From positions 1 through 46,678 of IMG/VR virus record IMGVR_UViG_3300048999_000129: a stretch of DNA of 46,678 nt; one strand, 5' to 3'. The notes beneath the pieces are model-generated. The model worked only from the letters and a program-made list of their open reading frames with translations. It was not told the DNA's origin and searched no databases. This stretch comes from a virus. A program made the position numbers and the translations under genes. Positions within the stretch are counted from its first letter, which is position 1. Each line of letters begins with the position of its first letter. Of this stretch, positions 25,957 through 34,395 are shown piece by piece.

Positions 25957-28706
25957 CCTCCGTAGATGAGCTCGCCGCCCAGCTCGTCGGACTGGAGCGG
26001 AAGGTCTTCGCGATCTCGACCACGCCCCAGCTCGCCTACTCGTCCATCGAGAACGGCGCACTGCGAGCGCACGACGACACGCTCGGCGAGACCATGCTCA
26101 TCGGCCAGCAGTGGGACGGCACCTACGCGCCCGGCGTGACCCGGGGCCCGGTGCCGCCGACTCCGTCCGATCCGCTCGTATCGGACGCTACCGAAGGCCT
26201 CATCATCGGATGGGACGGGACCTTCACCAACGCGACCGTGGCTCCGATGGACTTCCTGCGCGTCGACATCCACATCGGTGCGACGTCAGGCTTCCTGCCC
26301 GACCACAACAACCGGGTCGGCACGATCGCCGCTCCGGCCGGTGGCTCGGTCTCGGTAACGCTCGCCTACGGCACGTACTACGTCAAGCTCGTCTGCTGGT
26401 CGCTGGCCGGTGTCGTGTCCCCCGCGAGCAACCCCATCGAGGGCGACTCCTGGCCGATCGAGGTCAGCACGGACGGCTTCGCTCCGGCCAGCTCTCCGGA
26501 CCCGACCGCCCTGTCCGGCATCGAGGTCATCTCAGTCCGCTGGACTCCGATCACCAACGCCGACCCGGTCCGGTACCAGGTCCACATCTCGACCACGCTG
26601 GGCTTCACACCGGACTCGACCACGCTCGTCGGCACGACGGAGGCGAGCTCGTTCTGGATCAAGGCGCTGCCCGGCCCGGACCCGGCGCCCGGCGACGTCG
26701 ACACGCGCACCCTGCAGTACGACACTGCGTACTACATCCGGATCGTCGCGCTCGATGATGACGGCGCGGCCGCCCCGAGCCTGCAGGCGATCGGCTCCGT
26801 ATTCCAGGTCACGGGCGTCAACCTCGCTGTCGACTCGGTGACGGCCGAGAACATCCTGGCCGGCTCGCTGACTGGTGAGCTCTTCTCGGCGTCCATCGTC
26901 GTGGCTGGCACGTTCAAGTCGGGCGAGACTGGTCAGCGCGTGGAGTGGGGCGCCGCTGGCATCCAGGGCTACAAGTCCGACGGATCGATGATCCTGAACA
27001 TCCCGACCGACGGCAGCACCGCGCTGTTCGACGGCGAGTTCATCATCCGGGGCGCGACCATCACCGGTGGCATCTCGATCCAGAACAGCCAGAACGAGAT
27101 GACCGCCAACTCCAAGATGACCCTGATGCGCGGGATCGTCGGCCCCTCGGCCACGCCTGCCGTCACCGTCGTCTGGGATCAGGTTCGGCCGTCGACCACG
27201 AGTCTGACCGCCGCCCAGAAGACGGGCACCGATCCGCAGTGGGGACTCGGCGGGCCCTTCGACTTCGACGCCTCGGCCGTCAGCAACATCGAGTGGAAGC
27301 CCGCCGAGAGCATGTGGGTCTTCCAGCAGATCCGCCCGAACGGCACGCGCTCCTGGTACTTCAACGCGGACGGTACGCCGAAGGACCGGTACGGCACGGG
27401 CGTCTACTTCTCCGATGTCAAGGACTGGGAGATCTGGTCGACGACCGAGATCTACTCGGGCGCCAAGGCGGGCGTTTACACGATGTTCCGGTTCCTGCCG
27501 TCCGGCACGGACTGGTACGTCAACGGCCCCAACGGCTTCAACCACTACACCCGGCTGAACTCGGGCGGCACGCCCGCCCTGGGCAACAACGGGACCGACT
27601 TCTTCATCGCCGAGACCGTCGGGTCGCACCTGAAGATCAACTATCACTCGATGGCTCCGGATGGGTCGAACCTGCCCGCGCCGTCCACGCAGTACGAGGC
27701 TAACGCTGGTTTCGCTGCGTCGCCGTGCTCGGTCCAGTTCAGTTCGACCGGCTTCGACATCGGCACCGCGCGGTACGCCGTGGCGCAACGCGGCGTCAGC
27801 TACAACGGCCGCCTGCTCGTCCAGTCCGGCACGGGTCCCGGCTCGCTGCTGCCTGGTGGCTCGGGTGGCTGGGCATCGACCACGGTAGACGCGGAGTCCT
27901 GGGAGTCGCCGACCACGAACCGCCGTGGGCAGTTCTGGGACGGCTCGAACTTCTACACGCTCGGCGGGGATGGCCTGCTCAGCAAGCACACCAGCGAGCG
28001 CTGGGACCCGACGGTCACCTCGTCGATCCTCTGGTCGGGCGTCACCTTCAAGGACACGGACGCCGCCGGCACTGGCACGCACGAGACCAAGATGGGTCCG
28101 CTGAAGCAGACGAACCTGAAGCGCCGCTCGAAGCTGCTGTTCATCGCGCCGGCCGTGCCCGACAACGGTGGCGCCGACGACCCCGACAAGGTCCAGTGGT
28201 ACGCGCAGCGCAACGCCACAGCACCCGTCAGTCCCTGGACGAGCATGTGGGCTCAGGGCTCGCCGATCGGCGGCCTGACGGGACCGGCGAGCCTGACGAT
28301 TACCACACTGGCTACGACCGGCACGAATCCGCCTACGGTGAACTCGTTCCCCGCATCGAACCCGGCGCAGTTCACGAACGACGACGGCACCCTGGTCATC
28401 GACGGCGCCGGCCTCGTCAAGCCGAAGACTCTGCAGGTCGGCGCCCTGGGCAACTCGACCAGCGTGCTCCGATGGAATCGCAGCAACGGTACGACGGGCG
28501 CTTCCGGCAGCGGCAATGATGGCCTGCTGACGATCACGCACGGCTGCGGTGTCACGCCGACCGCAATCCTGCTGGGCAACACTGGCTGGTATTGCCGAGT
28601 AACGACTCAAAGCGCCACGACATTCACTGTGGAATTCCGCGCACCGAGCAGCTCTGCACTGGCGATGGGGGTCGCGGTGTCTGTGACCTGGGCGGCCATA
28701 GCCTGA
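25953..28706 (+). CDS. Large tail-tip protein with fibronectin-like domains
   Basis: 917 residues, ATGA overlap with the hub gene. The N-terminal VDELAAQLVGLERKVFAISTTPQL looks like a hub-binding helix. Two FN3-like domains follow (about 85-175 and 185-285; LIIGWDGTFTN, YYVKLVCWSLAG, EVISVRWTPITNADPVRYQVHIS, YYIRIVALDDDGAA), then AVDSVTAENILAGSLTGELFSASIVVAGTF, a common actinophage attachment segment. The rest is beta-rich and likely binds the host surface. A minus-oriented GTGTAAACG copy lies at 27473-27481. Confidence 0.82.
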   Translation: MTSVDELAAQLVGLERKVFAISTTPQLAYSSIENGALRAHDDTLGETMLIGQQWDGTYAPGVTRGPVPPTPSDPLVSDATEGLIIGWDGTFTNATVAPMDFLRVDIHIGATSGFLPDHNNRVGTIAAPAGGSVSVTLAYGTYYVKLVCWSLAGVVSPASNPIEGDSWPIEVSTDGFAPASSPDPTALSGIEVISVRWTPITNADPVRYQVHISTTLGFTPDSTTLVGTTEASSFWIKALPGPDPAPGDVDTRTLQYDTAYYIRIVALDDDGAAAPSLQAIGSVFQVTGVNLAVDSVTAENILAGSLTGELFSASIVVAGTFKSGETGQRVEWGAAGIQGYKSDGSMILNIPTDGSTALFDGEFIIRGATITGGISIQNSQNEMTANSKMTLMRGIVGPSATPAVTVVWDQVRPSTTSLTAAQKTGTDPQWGLGGPFDFDASAVSNIEWKPAESMWVFQQIRPNGTRSWYFNADGTPKDRYGTGVYFSDVKDWEIWSTTEIYSGAKAGVYTMFRFLPSGTDWYVNGPNGFNHYTRLNSGGTPALGNNGTDFFIAETVGSHLKINYHSMAPDGSNLPAPSTQYEANAGFAASPCSVQFSSTGFDIGTARYAVAQRGVSYNGRLLVQSGTGPGSLLPGGSGGWASTTVDAESWESPTTNRRGQFWDGSNFYTLGGDGLLSKHTSERWDPTVTSSILWSGVTFKDTDAAGTGTHETKMGPLKQTNLKRRSKLLFIAPAVPDNGGADDPDKVQWYAQRNATAPVSPWTSMWAQGSPIGGLTGPASLTITTLATTGTNPPTVNSFPASNPAQFTNDDGTLVIDGAGLVKPKTLQVGALGNSTSVLRWNRSNGTTGASGSGNDGLLTITHGCGVTPTAILLGNTGWYCRVTTQSATTFTVEFRAPSSSALAMGVAVSVTWAAIA

Positions 28707-28725
28707 TCCAGTCGCCGTAGGCAAC

Positions 28726-28774
28726 GGGCCCCGGTACCATGGGTGACAACACGTCATCTACGATATCGGGGCCC
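28726..28774 (+). terminator. Hairpin between tail and lysis blocks, with a -10-like box in the loop
   Basis: Arms GGGCCCCG (28726-28733) and CGGGGCCC (28767-28774) flank a 33-nt loop that holds TACCAT (28735-28740) and one stray GGTGACA (28742). It could be a weak terminator or a leader structure that hides the start of the gene at 28780. Confidence 0.5.
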
Positions 28775-28779
28775 TTGTC

Positions 28780-29277
28780 ATGAGCAAGCGTGGATCCTTC
28801 CGGCTCTACAATCCGTTCCGCGCTTACCGGCGTACGCGTCGAGGCAAGCCCAGCAAGCTCTGGACCATGAGCGAGACCGCTCCGTTCCAGGTGCCGTTCT
28901 GCGCCTACTTTTTCATCACCGGCCTGTCGAACCTGCTGACCGGAGTCCTGACTCCCGAGAGCGTCGACCACACCTACCCCGTCTGGCTGGTCATCGCCTG
29001 GTCGGCCTGCGTGACCACTGGGTCCGGCCTGTCACTGGCTGGCCGCTGGTTCGAAGCATTCCGGATGGAGTCCTCCGGCCTGGCCTTCGTACTGGCCTCG
29101 TGCGGTATCTACATTGGGGCAGTGATCTACTTCGCGGGGCTCAAGGGCTCCTTCTCTGCGCTGCCGTACATCGCGATCGCGACCGGCTGTATCATCCGAA
29201 TGCTGGTCATCCGCAAGCATCACAAGGCGCAGCGGTACGCCGGCCAACTCATCGCCAACGGAGACGTGCCCCAATGA
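28780..29277 (+). CDS. Multi-pass membrane protein in the lysis block
   Basis: 165 residues with a basic N-terminus (SKRGSFRLYNPFRAYRRTRRGKPSK) and four hydrophobic segments: about 41-58, 68-88, 100-118 and 123-141. Position just before the endolysin and holin suggests a membrane role in lysis or superinfection control; no family recognised. Ribosome site weak; the start is the first ATG after the hairpin. Confidence 0.7.
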   Translation: MSKRGSFRLYNPFRAYRRTRRGKPSKLWTMSETAPFQVPFCAYFFITGLSNLLTGVLTPESVDHTYPVWLVIAWSACVTTGSGLSLAGRWFEAFRMESSGLAFVLASCGIYIGAVIYFAGLKGSFSALPYIAIATGCIIRMLVIRKHHKAQRYAGQLIANGDVPQ

Positions 29278-29645
29278 TGCCTCTAGAGATTGGCTTCCCG
29301 GAAGTCGGCGGCGCCACGGGGATCCTGGTGGCCTGCCTGTACGCCACTCAACAGCTCGTCACCTTCCTGAACAACCGCCGCACCTCGGAGATCACCGAGG
29401 AAGGCCAGCACGTCACGGCCATGTCGTCGGCGGTCGCGGACGCGGCTACGGCCAACGCCGTCATTCTGCGTGTAAATGAGGCACTCCACGCTGAAGTAGA
29501 CCGTCTGGGCGGCGTCAACCTCGACCTACGCAAGCAGATCACCGAGAAGGATCGGATCATCACCGAGACCCAGGCCGAGGTCGAGCGTCTGATGGGCAAG
29601 ATGGCCGAGCTGTACGCGACGCTGGAAGACCTCAAGAGCAAGTAG
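29274..29645 (+). CDS. Membrane-anchored coiled-coil protein
   Basis: 123 residues from the ATG pair at 29274/29277, overlapping the preceding stop. One N-terminal transmembrane helix (about 13-31) is followed by a long coiled coil (about 35-123) with no zinc or catalytic motif. The layout resembles spanin-like or accessory holin proteins next to endolysins, which is only a guess. GTGTAAATG, a one-mismatch copy of the dispersed 9-mer, lies at 29470-29478. Confidence 0.68.
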   Translation: MMPLEIGFPEVGGATGILVACLYATQQLVTFLNNRRTSEITEEGQHVTAMSSAVADAATANAVILRVNEALHAEVDRLGGVNLDLRKQITEKDRIITETQAEVERLMGKMAELYATLEDLKSK

Positions 29646-29651
29646 TACGCT
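29646..29651 (+). promoter_or_regulatory. Possible -10 box (TACGCT) before the endolysin
   Basis: TACGCT directly after the stop of the preceding gene; the predicted start near 29658 gives a leader of about 36 nt with GGAGGA before ATG 29694. No -35 match. Confidence 0.35.
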
Positions 29652-29693
29652 GGAGGTTGATCCTGCCCGCCATATATCACGGAGGACAATCCT

Positions 29694-30548
29694 ATGGCAA
29701 CCTCACAGAACGGCTGGTCTGCGAACGACATCACGCAGACCGACGTCCAGCTCATCCCCGGTACGTCGCGCAAGCTCCGGCTCCGCAAGGGTGCGGCCGG
29801 CTGGCTCCTGCGCCGGATCGGCACCTTCATCGACCACAACGTCGAGAACATCGACGAGTCGGTCCAGGATGACTGGGGCTATGCCGAGCGTCCGATCCGT
29901 GGCTCGACCACCGAGCTGAGCAACCACGCGTCCGGCACCGCTGCGGACTACAACGCGACCAAGCACCAGCTCGCCGCGACCAACTCCTGGTCGTCGGCCG
30001 AGATGGCCAAGATCCACGCCCACCTGAAGGACTACGTCGACCCGGCCACCGGCAAGAACGTGATCCGCTGGGGCCAGGACTACTCCGGTCGCAAGGACGG
30101 TATGCACTTCGAGATCGTCGGCAGCGCGGCCGCCGTGGCTCGGGTCTACGCCAAGCTCACCAAGGCCACCCCGCCTCCGGCCGGCGACACTCCGGCCAAG
30201 GACGTCACCATCAGCACCTGGTCCATCCGGAACGGCTGCGGCCAGGAAGGCAACAAGGCTCCGGCCATGCGGACCAGCGACACGGCGTTCGGCGACTGCC
30301 GCGCGTTCGTCGCCTGGGCTCGCGCCAAGGGCTGGATCACGACCGACCAGGAGAACGGCTGGGTCGGCGCAGTCACTGGTCACGCGGCCAACCGGCCGAA
30401 CCCGGTGACCATCAACTACACGTACGCCGCGCAGATCCTGACGGACATCGTCCGGCACGTTCAGCGCGCGAACGGCCTGGTGGCGGACGGCGTCTTCGGC
30501 CCGAAGACCGGCGCCGTCATGGCCAAGTCCGGCTACAAGATCGTCTGA
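29694..30548 (+). CDS. Endolysin: M15-family peptidase with C-terminal binding domain
   Basis: 284 residues. The catalytic signature S76-N-H78-A-S-G81-T-A-A-D85 and the distal HFE (H138) are those of zinc D-Ala-D-Ala carboxypeptidase/L-Ala-D-Glu peptidases (VanY/M15). The C-terminal part from about 240, ILTDIVRHVQRANGLVADGVFGPKTGAVMA, looks like a PG_binding_1 repeat that anchors the enzyme to peptidoglycan. It has no signal peptide, so it needs the holin encoded next. ATG 29694 with GGAGGA eight bases upstream. Confidence 0.9.
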   Translation: MATSQNGWSANDITQTDVQLIPGTSRKLRLRKGAAGWLLRRIGTFIDHNVENIDESVQDDWGYAERPIRGSTTELSNHASGTAADYNATKHQLAATNSWSSAEMAKIHAHLKDYVDPATGKNVIRWGQDYSGRKDGMHFEIVGSAAAVARVYAKLTKATPPPAGDTPAKDVTISTWSIRNGCGQEGNKAPAMRTSDTAFGDCRAFVAWARAKGWITTDQENGWVGAVTGHAANRPNPVTINYTYAAQILTDIVRHVQRANGLVADGVFGPKTGAVMAKSGYKIV

Positions 30549-30562
30549 CAAGGAGTTCCACC

Positions 30563-30919
30563 GTGTCCAAGTTCCTCACCCGCCTCAACCAAGAGCCGGC
30601 TGCGTTCGTCGGCCTGGTCAGCGCGTTCATCGCCGTGCTGGTCGGCTTCCAGCTCGGCCTGACCAGCACGACCGGCGCTCTCGTTCTGGCGGCCGTCCAG
30701 GCCCTGCTCGGCGTCTACCTGGCCCGCAAGGTCAAGGAGACCCTGTTCGCAGCGATCACCCAGGCTGCCCAGGTCCTGCTCACGCTTGCCGTGGGCTTCG
30801 GCGCTCCGATCACCGACAACCAGGCTCTGCTGCTGGTCGGCGCGGTGACCGCCTTCACGGGTCTGTTCATCCAGCGCGTGCAGATGAATCCGGTGGAGGG
30901 CAGCCCTACGGCTGTCTGA
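30563..30919 (+). CDS. Holin
   Basis: 118 residues with three hydrophobic segments (about 13-31, 37-53, 63-80) plus a fourth near 87-104 and a charged start (SKFLTRLNQEPA). It follows the endolysin by 14 bases; GTG at 30563 has AAGGAG seven bases upstream. Holins open the inner membrane at a set time to release endolysin. Family assignment rests on size, topology and position. Confidence 0.8.
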   Translation: MSKFLTRLNQEPAAFVGLVSAFIAVLVGFQLGLTSTTGALVLAAVQALLGVYLARKVKETLFAAITQAAQVLLTLAVGFGAPITDNQALLLVGAVTAFTGLFIQRVQMNPVEGSPTAV

Positions 30920-30937
30920 CCCAACGAGCGATTCAAG

Positions 30938-30964
30938 CGGCCCGGGACCTTGCGTCCCGGGCCG
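30938..30964 (+). terminator. Terminator after the holin
   Basis: Arms CGGCCCGGGAC (30938-30948) and GTCCCGGGCCG (30954-30964) with a 5-nt loop, then TTCTGC. Confidence 0.85.
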
Positions 30965-30984
30965 TTCTGCGTCACGCTTGGAGG

Positions 30985-32139
30985 ATGGCATACACAGGAG
31001 ATTTCCACGTCGCGCTCGACGCGTCGATCGAGAGCTTCATCAAGACCACGGTCGAGAACGCCGTGGCCACCGTCCAGGAAGAGCTGGACAACGCCGTTCA
31101 GGCCCGCGATTCTGTGCTGGCTCAGCTCGCAACGACCCAGGACAGCAACGCCCTGCTGGTCTCGCAGAACCAACAGCTCCAGGCGCGCGTCGCTGGCCTG
31201 AACTCCCAGGTCGACTCCCTGCTCGCGCGCATCGCTGAGCTCGAGGCTCAGCTTCCCGACGTGAAGCCGGAGACCAAGGTCGGCGCGGCCGCCACGGCCA
31301 AGCCCGGCCAGACGTACCCGGCTGGTATCCACTCGGATACGGGCGAGTGGCTGCGCCTGCAGACCCTGGTCGGCAAGCCGCTCCTGTCCCGGCGCACGTT
31401 CGAGGCGACGCCGGCGAGCTTCAGCGCGCTCAAGGCGGCGCAGGCGCTCGGCGACCCGGAGACCATCCACGTCATCAGCTTCAAGCCGTCCGTCGACACC
31501 GTGGGCAGCGCTGGCTGGCTCGGCTGGGCCGAAGGCCTGATCAACTCGTTCCCGGCGGCCGACGACGTCAAGGACCGCGAGTGGGTCTTCACCGTGCAGC
31601 ACGAGGCCTCGGCCAAGCCGCTGGACATCGCCAAGTTCAAGGCCTGCTTCCGCGCGTTCGCTGACGTGGTGAGCCGGCTCAAGGGCGCTCGACGCATGTC
31701 GATGGCGTGGGTCGAGACCGGCTGGCTCGGCGTACCGGCCAACACCAGCGCCAACTCGGACCTGGCCACCTGGTACCCGGGCGACGACGTGGTCGACATC
31801 ATCGCGCCGGACCCCTACAACCTGAACGGCGCGAAGTACTACGCCTTCAACGCGACCGACATCGTCGGCGCCCAGCAGGCCTACGATTTCGCCAAGGCTC
31901 ACGGCAAGCGCTTCGGCATCTCGGAGTGGGGCTGCAACGACACCACGGCCAGCAACCGGGCCAAGTTCATCACCGACGGCACCGCCTGGGCGAAGTCGCT
32001 CGGCCGAGCGGACGGCGACACCGGTCCGGTCTGCGAGTTCCTCTGCTGGTTCCACAGCGACGTCCCGACGACCGACACCAACGACTTCTTCCTGGACAGC
32101 TCGGCGGCCAGCCTGAACGCCTACAAGGCCACCGTCTGA
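30985..32139 (+). CDS. GH26-like glycoside hydrolase with N-terminal coiled coil
   Basis: 384 residues. Residues about 1-90 are a coiled coil (VENAVATVQEELDNAVQARDSVL...). The rest fits a TIM-barrel hydrolase of the GH26 type: a Glu after the strand in WVFTVQHEAS (about 201-210), VVDIIAPDPYNLNG near 270-283, and the second Glu in RFGISEWGCN (about 311-320). Such proteins in actinophages are usually virion-bound cell-surface polysaccharide hydrolases. GGAGG lies directly against the ATG at 30985, an unusually short spacing, suggesting low translation. Catalytic assignment is by pattern only. Confidence 0.75.
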   Translation: MAYTGDFHVALDASIESFIKTTVENAVATVQEELDNAVQARDSVLAQLATTQDSNALLVSQNQQLQARVAGLNSQVDSLLARIAELEAQLPDVKPETKVGAAATAKPGQTYPAGIHSDTGEWLRLQTLVGKPLLSRRTFEATPASFSALKAAQALGDPETIHVISFKPSVDTVGSAGWLGWAEGLINSFPAADDVKDREWVFTVQHEASAKPLDIAKFKACFRAFADVVSRLKGARRMSMAWVETGWLGVPANTSANSDLATWYPGDDVVDIIAPDPYNLNGAKYYAFNATDIVGAQQAYDFAKAHGKRFGISEWGCNDTTASNRAKFITDGTAWAKSLGRADGDTGPVCEFLCWFHSDVPTTDTNDFFLDSSAASLNAYKATV

Positions 32140-32321
32140 TGACCAAGATCACCGACGGCCACACCTGCCGGACCTTCCTCGTGAAGAAGACGGCCGGTCG
32201 GCGGTGGCGCTGTGGTGGATGCGGGGCGCTGTGGGTCTGCAAGCAGACCACCCGTACGACGATCCTCGGTCGGAAGATCACCGACCTCTACTGGCTCATG
32301 ACGAAGAGCGGGAAGCTCTGA
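32139..32321 (+). CDS. Small zinc-ribbon-like protein
   Basis: 60 residues, TGATG overlap with the hydrolase gene. It carries CGGCGALWVC (about 25-34), a CxxC plus C pattern, and a basic C-terminal half. It may bind metal or nucleic acid; function unknown. Last rightward gene before the convergent arm. Confidence 0.65.
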   Translation: MTKITDGHTCRTFLVKKTAGRRWRCGGCGALWVCKQTTRTTILGRKITDLYWLMTKSGKL

Positions 32322-32344
32322 GAGCCGATCTGCGAGCATAACAA

Positions 32345-32376
32345 GGCCCGGCCTCCCCTACTCCGGAGGCCGGGCC
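32345..32376. terminator. Bidirectional terminator between convergent arms
   Basis: Arms GGCCCGGCCTCC (32345-32356) and GGAGGCCGGGCC (32365-32376), 8-nt loop, then TTC on the plus strand. It separates the rightward late arm from the leftward arm. Confidence 0.88.
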
Positions 32377-32386
32377 GTTCGCTGTC

Positions 32387-33268
32387 CTAGCCGCGCTGGC
32401 GTGCTCGCTTGGCAGCGATATCAGCCTCTCGCTCGCGGGCCAGGCGCAGGCGGATCTCCCACACCTGTGGGTCGAGTCGATCTGGCACCGCATGGAAGAT
32501 GTCCCGTGGCCCCTCGTAGCCCTCAGGGAAGCGCCAGAAGTCCCGGTCGGAGTAGTGATTCTCCCAGCACGCGCGCGCCCGGCGCTCCAGGGCTTCCTGA
32601 GCCATCTTCGCGGAGACCTCGGCCGACTGCATCGCCGCTGGCATGATCGTGCTCGCGATCCCGCGTGTGGTCGGCCCCGCAGTCGCCACCTCGACCGGCA
32701 TGGGCAGGCCGGCCCGCATCCTCTCGTACGGCGGAGACTCGAGGTAGGTCACGATCCGTCGAGCCATAGCCAGGTCCTTGATGTTGCCCAGGACGTCATG
32801 GTTGCAGGATCGCTCACCGGAGCAGAGCAGACCGCGCACAATGTCGGTCTCGTGGTCGTGGTCGACGGCCAGGCGCCTCTTGAGCGGCCGCTTCCGGCAG
32901 ATGTAGCAGCGCCCCTCCTGGTAGTTGTAGATCGCCAGGTAGGTGTCGTACGAGATCTTGTACGTGCTGGCCAGGTGCGAGCTGTAGTTCGCGTGGCTCT
33001 GGCAGGCACGGCACTTGGCGCCCTGGGTGTACCAGATGGGCACCATGAACTGGCAGCCCGAGCAGAAGCGACGTCCGGCCGGCCAGGCGGAAGCGGGTAC
33101 GGTCGCGCGGACCTCGTGAGACTTCAGCGCGAGCTTGCGCCGCGACATGGCGTACTCGATCTGCTCGTCGATCGGTAGCCGCTCGACCTTGTGCCAGTAG
33201 CAGAAGTGCGACGGCAAGTCCTTCTTGCCGTCGCATCCTGGCTGTTTACACGGTTTCGGAGCTGGCAT
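32387..33268 (-). CDS. Recombination endonuclease VII
   Basis: 293 residues. A His-Me (endonuclease VII) core lies at about 121-163: CYICRKRP, DHDHETDIVRGLLC and CNHDVLGNI, with the metal-binding and catalytic residues in DHDHE. Extra N-terminal Cys/His clusters (CKQPGCDG..HFCYWH; CSGCQ..CRACQSH) look like zinc fingers. The enzyme resolves branched DNA before packaging. ATG at 33268 is chosen because GGAG lies seven bases upstream; an earlier start at 33286 has no site. It overlaps the preceding gene by 23 bases and contains a one-mismatch dispersed 9-mer at 33243. Confidence 0.9.
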   Translation of the reverse strand: MPAPKPCKQPGCDGKKDLPSHFCYWHKVERLPIDEQIEYAMSRRKLALKSHEVRATVPASAWPAGRRFCSGCQFMVPIWYTQGAKCRACQSHANYSSHLASTYKISYDTYLAIYNYQEGRCYICRKRPLKRRLAVDHDHETDIVRGLLCSGERSCNHDVLGNIKDLAMARRIVTYLESPPYERMRAGLPMPVEVATAGPTTRGIASTIMPAAMQSAEVSAKMAQEALERRARACWENHYSDRDFWRFPEGYEGPRDIFHAVPDRLDPQVWEIRLRLAREREADIAAKRARQRG

Positions 33269-33569
33269 TCTGGAGCTCCAGGTCACAGCGCCGTACGATC
33301 TGGACGAACATCGCGGCCGCCTGGATCGCCTCGGCCCGCACCAGTGCCGGGTCTTCCTCGGCGAAGCACTCGAAGACCTCCTCGGCTGCGATATGCATCC
33401 AGGTCACCGTGTTGGATCGCGACGCCAGCTCGGTCGACTCTTTCGCCCGCTGGGCGGCCTCGGCATAGATCAAACTGGTTCCCAGGGGGAGGTGCATCTG
33501 TTCGCCGTGCAGATCTGTCGACCGGTGCACCTCGGCCTCGATCTCGTCCAGGATGTCGTTGTACTCCAT
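33246..33569 (-). CDS. MazG-like nucleotide pyrophosphohydrolase-related protein
   Basis: 107 residues. TVTWMHIAAEEVFECFAEEDPALVRAEAIQAAAMFVQIV shows the EExxE and downstream E helices of the MazG-like all-alpha NTP pyrophosphatase superfamily, in the form common to Streptomyces proteins where Gln-Ala replaces the usual acidic pair. Such enzymes cleave non-canonical or excess NTPs. It sits with other nucleotide-pool genes. The loss of the second acidic site could mean altered activity. Confidence 0.6.
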   Translation of the reverse strand: MEYNDILDEIEAEVHRSTDLHGEQMHLPLGTSLIYAEAAQRAKESTELASRSNTVTWMHIAAEEVFECFAEEDPALVRAEAIQAAAMFVQIVRRCDLELQNASSETV

Positions 33570-33590
33570 GATGCTCCTCTCGAAAGGGCG

Positions 33591-33622
33591 GAGCCCGTAC
33601 CCGGGGTGGTGGGTACGGGCTC
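33591..33622 (-). terminator. Terminator after the SSB-like gene
   Basis: Arms GAGCCCGTACCC (33591-33602) and GGGTACGGGCTC (33611-33622), 8-nt loop; on the minus strand it follows the stop at 33651. Confidence 0.85.
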
Positions 33623-33650
33623 CTGGAAGGTTCTGAGCGTCAGAGGTCGC

Positions 33651-34295
33651 TCAGAACGGGGGCTCCTCGACCGGAGCGTTGGCCGCCGTGGCCGACTCGG
33701 TCTCGTCCTGGACGGGCTTGGTGTCCTGGACCTTCGAGGCCGCCGGCTTGTCAGCCTTGGCCTCGCTCTTGCTGCCGCCGTCGAACTCCTCGAAGGGGTC
33801 GACCTCGGCGTCCTTCACCGGCGGCTTGTACTTCGCGGCGTGCTTCTTCAGGGGATTGCCCTTGCCGGTGTCCTCGAGCTCGACGATCTTGACGCCGAAC
33901 CAGCCGCCGATCTCGACCTTCCGGACGTCCGCCGCATGGATCGCGTCGCCGAGCGCCGAGTAGATGTTGGTGTACTTCGGCACGTAGATCGCGCGCTTGC
34001 CGTCGTCGAGCGACGGGTCCTTCGGCGAGCCGTCCTTCTCGGTCGGGACCTTGGAGACCTTCTCCCAGTTCCGCGACTCGGTCTGCAGGATGATCCGCAG
34101 CTGCTTGCGCGGGGTGCCGTCGTCGTTCAGCTCGACCTCGTTGGTGCCGAACTTGGTCTTGTCGACCTGGCGCTTGTCGACGACCTCGCCCTGGACGAAG
34201 TCGTTCAGGTCCTTGAGCTTGGCGCTCGGTGCGCCGGTCCGCTCCGCGTCGTCGAAGTAGTCGTCGTCGTTCGCGGAGGTGTTGTTCTCGGTCAT
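33651..34295 (-). CDS. SSB-like protein with acidic PPF tail
   Basis: 214 residues. The N-terminal 130 residues are beta-rich (FVQGEVVDKRQVDK, KQLRIILQTESRNW, KVEIGGWFGVKIVELED), consistent with an OB-type fold, followed by a long acidic, disordered tail ending PVEEPPF. Actinobacterial single-stranded-DNA-binding proteins end in a similar acidic D/E-PPF that recruits partners. Fold assignment is inference from layout and tail. AGGAGG lies seven bases before the ATG at 34295. Confidence 0.6.
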   Translation of the reverse strand: MTENNTSANDDDYFDDAERTGAPSAKLKDLNDFVQGEVVDKRQVDKTKFGTNEVELNDDGTPRKQLRIILQTESRNWEKVSKVPTEKDGSPKDPSLDDGKRAIYVPKYTNIYSALGDAIHAADVRKVEIGGWFGVKIVELEDTGKGNPLKKHAAKYKPPVKDAEVDPFEEFDGGSKSEAKADKPAASKVQDTKPVQDETESATAANAPVEEPPF

Positions 34296-34327
34296 GTGAG
34301 CCTCCTACGGCATCGAGTTCCCGGACA

Positions 34328-34357
34328 ATTCCTGACCGGGTGCCACTACATTCCTGA
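34328..34357. repeat. Direct repeats ATTCCTGA upstream of the SSB-like gene
   Basis: ATTCCTGA at 34328 and 34350, 22 bp apart (about two helical turns), in the gap before the leftward SSB-like gene; a short 6-bp stem (34366-34383) next to them may terminate the upstream transcript. Possible operator; weak. Confidence 0.35.
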
Positions 34358-34395
34358 GTGGTTGTGCCAGCTGACCGGCTGGCGCGGTACTGATA

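Noticed and set aside
26532-28757. 741-codon leftward ORF opposite the tail-tip gene
   Set aside because: Antisense shadow, Arg/Val/Asp-rich, no ribosome site and no recognisable motif.
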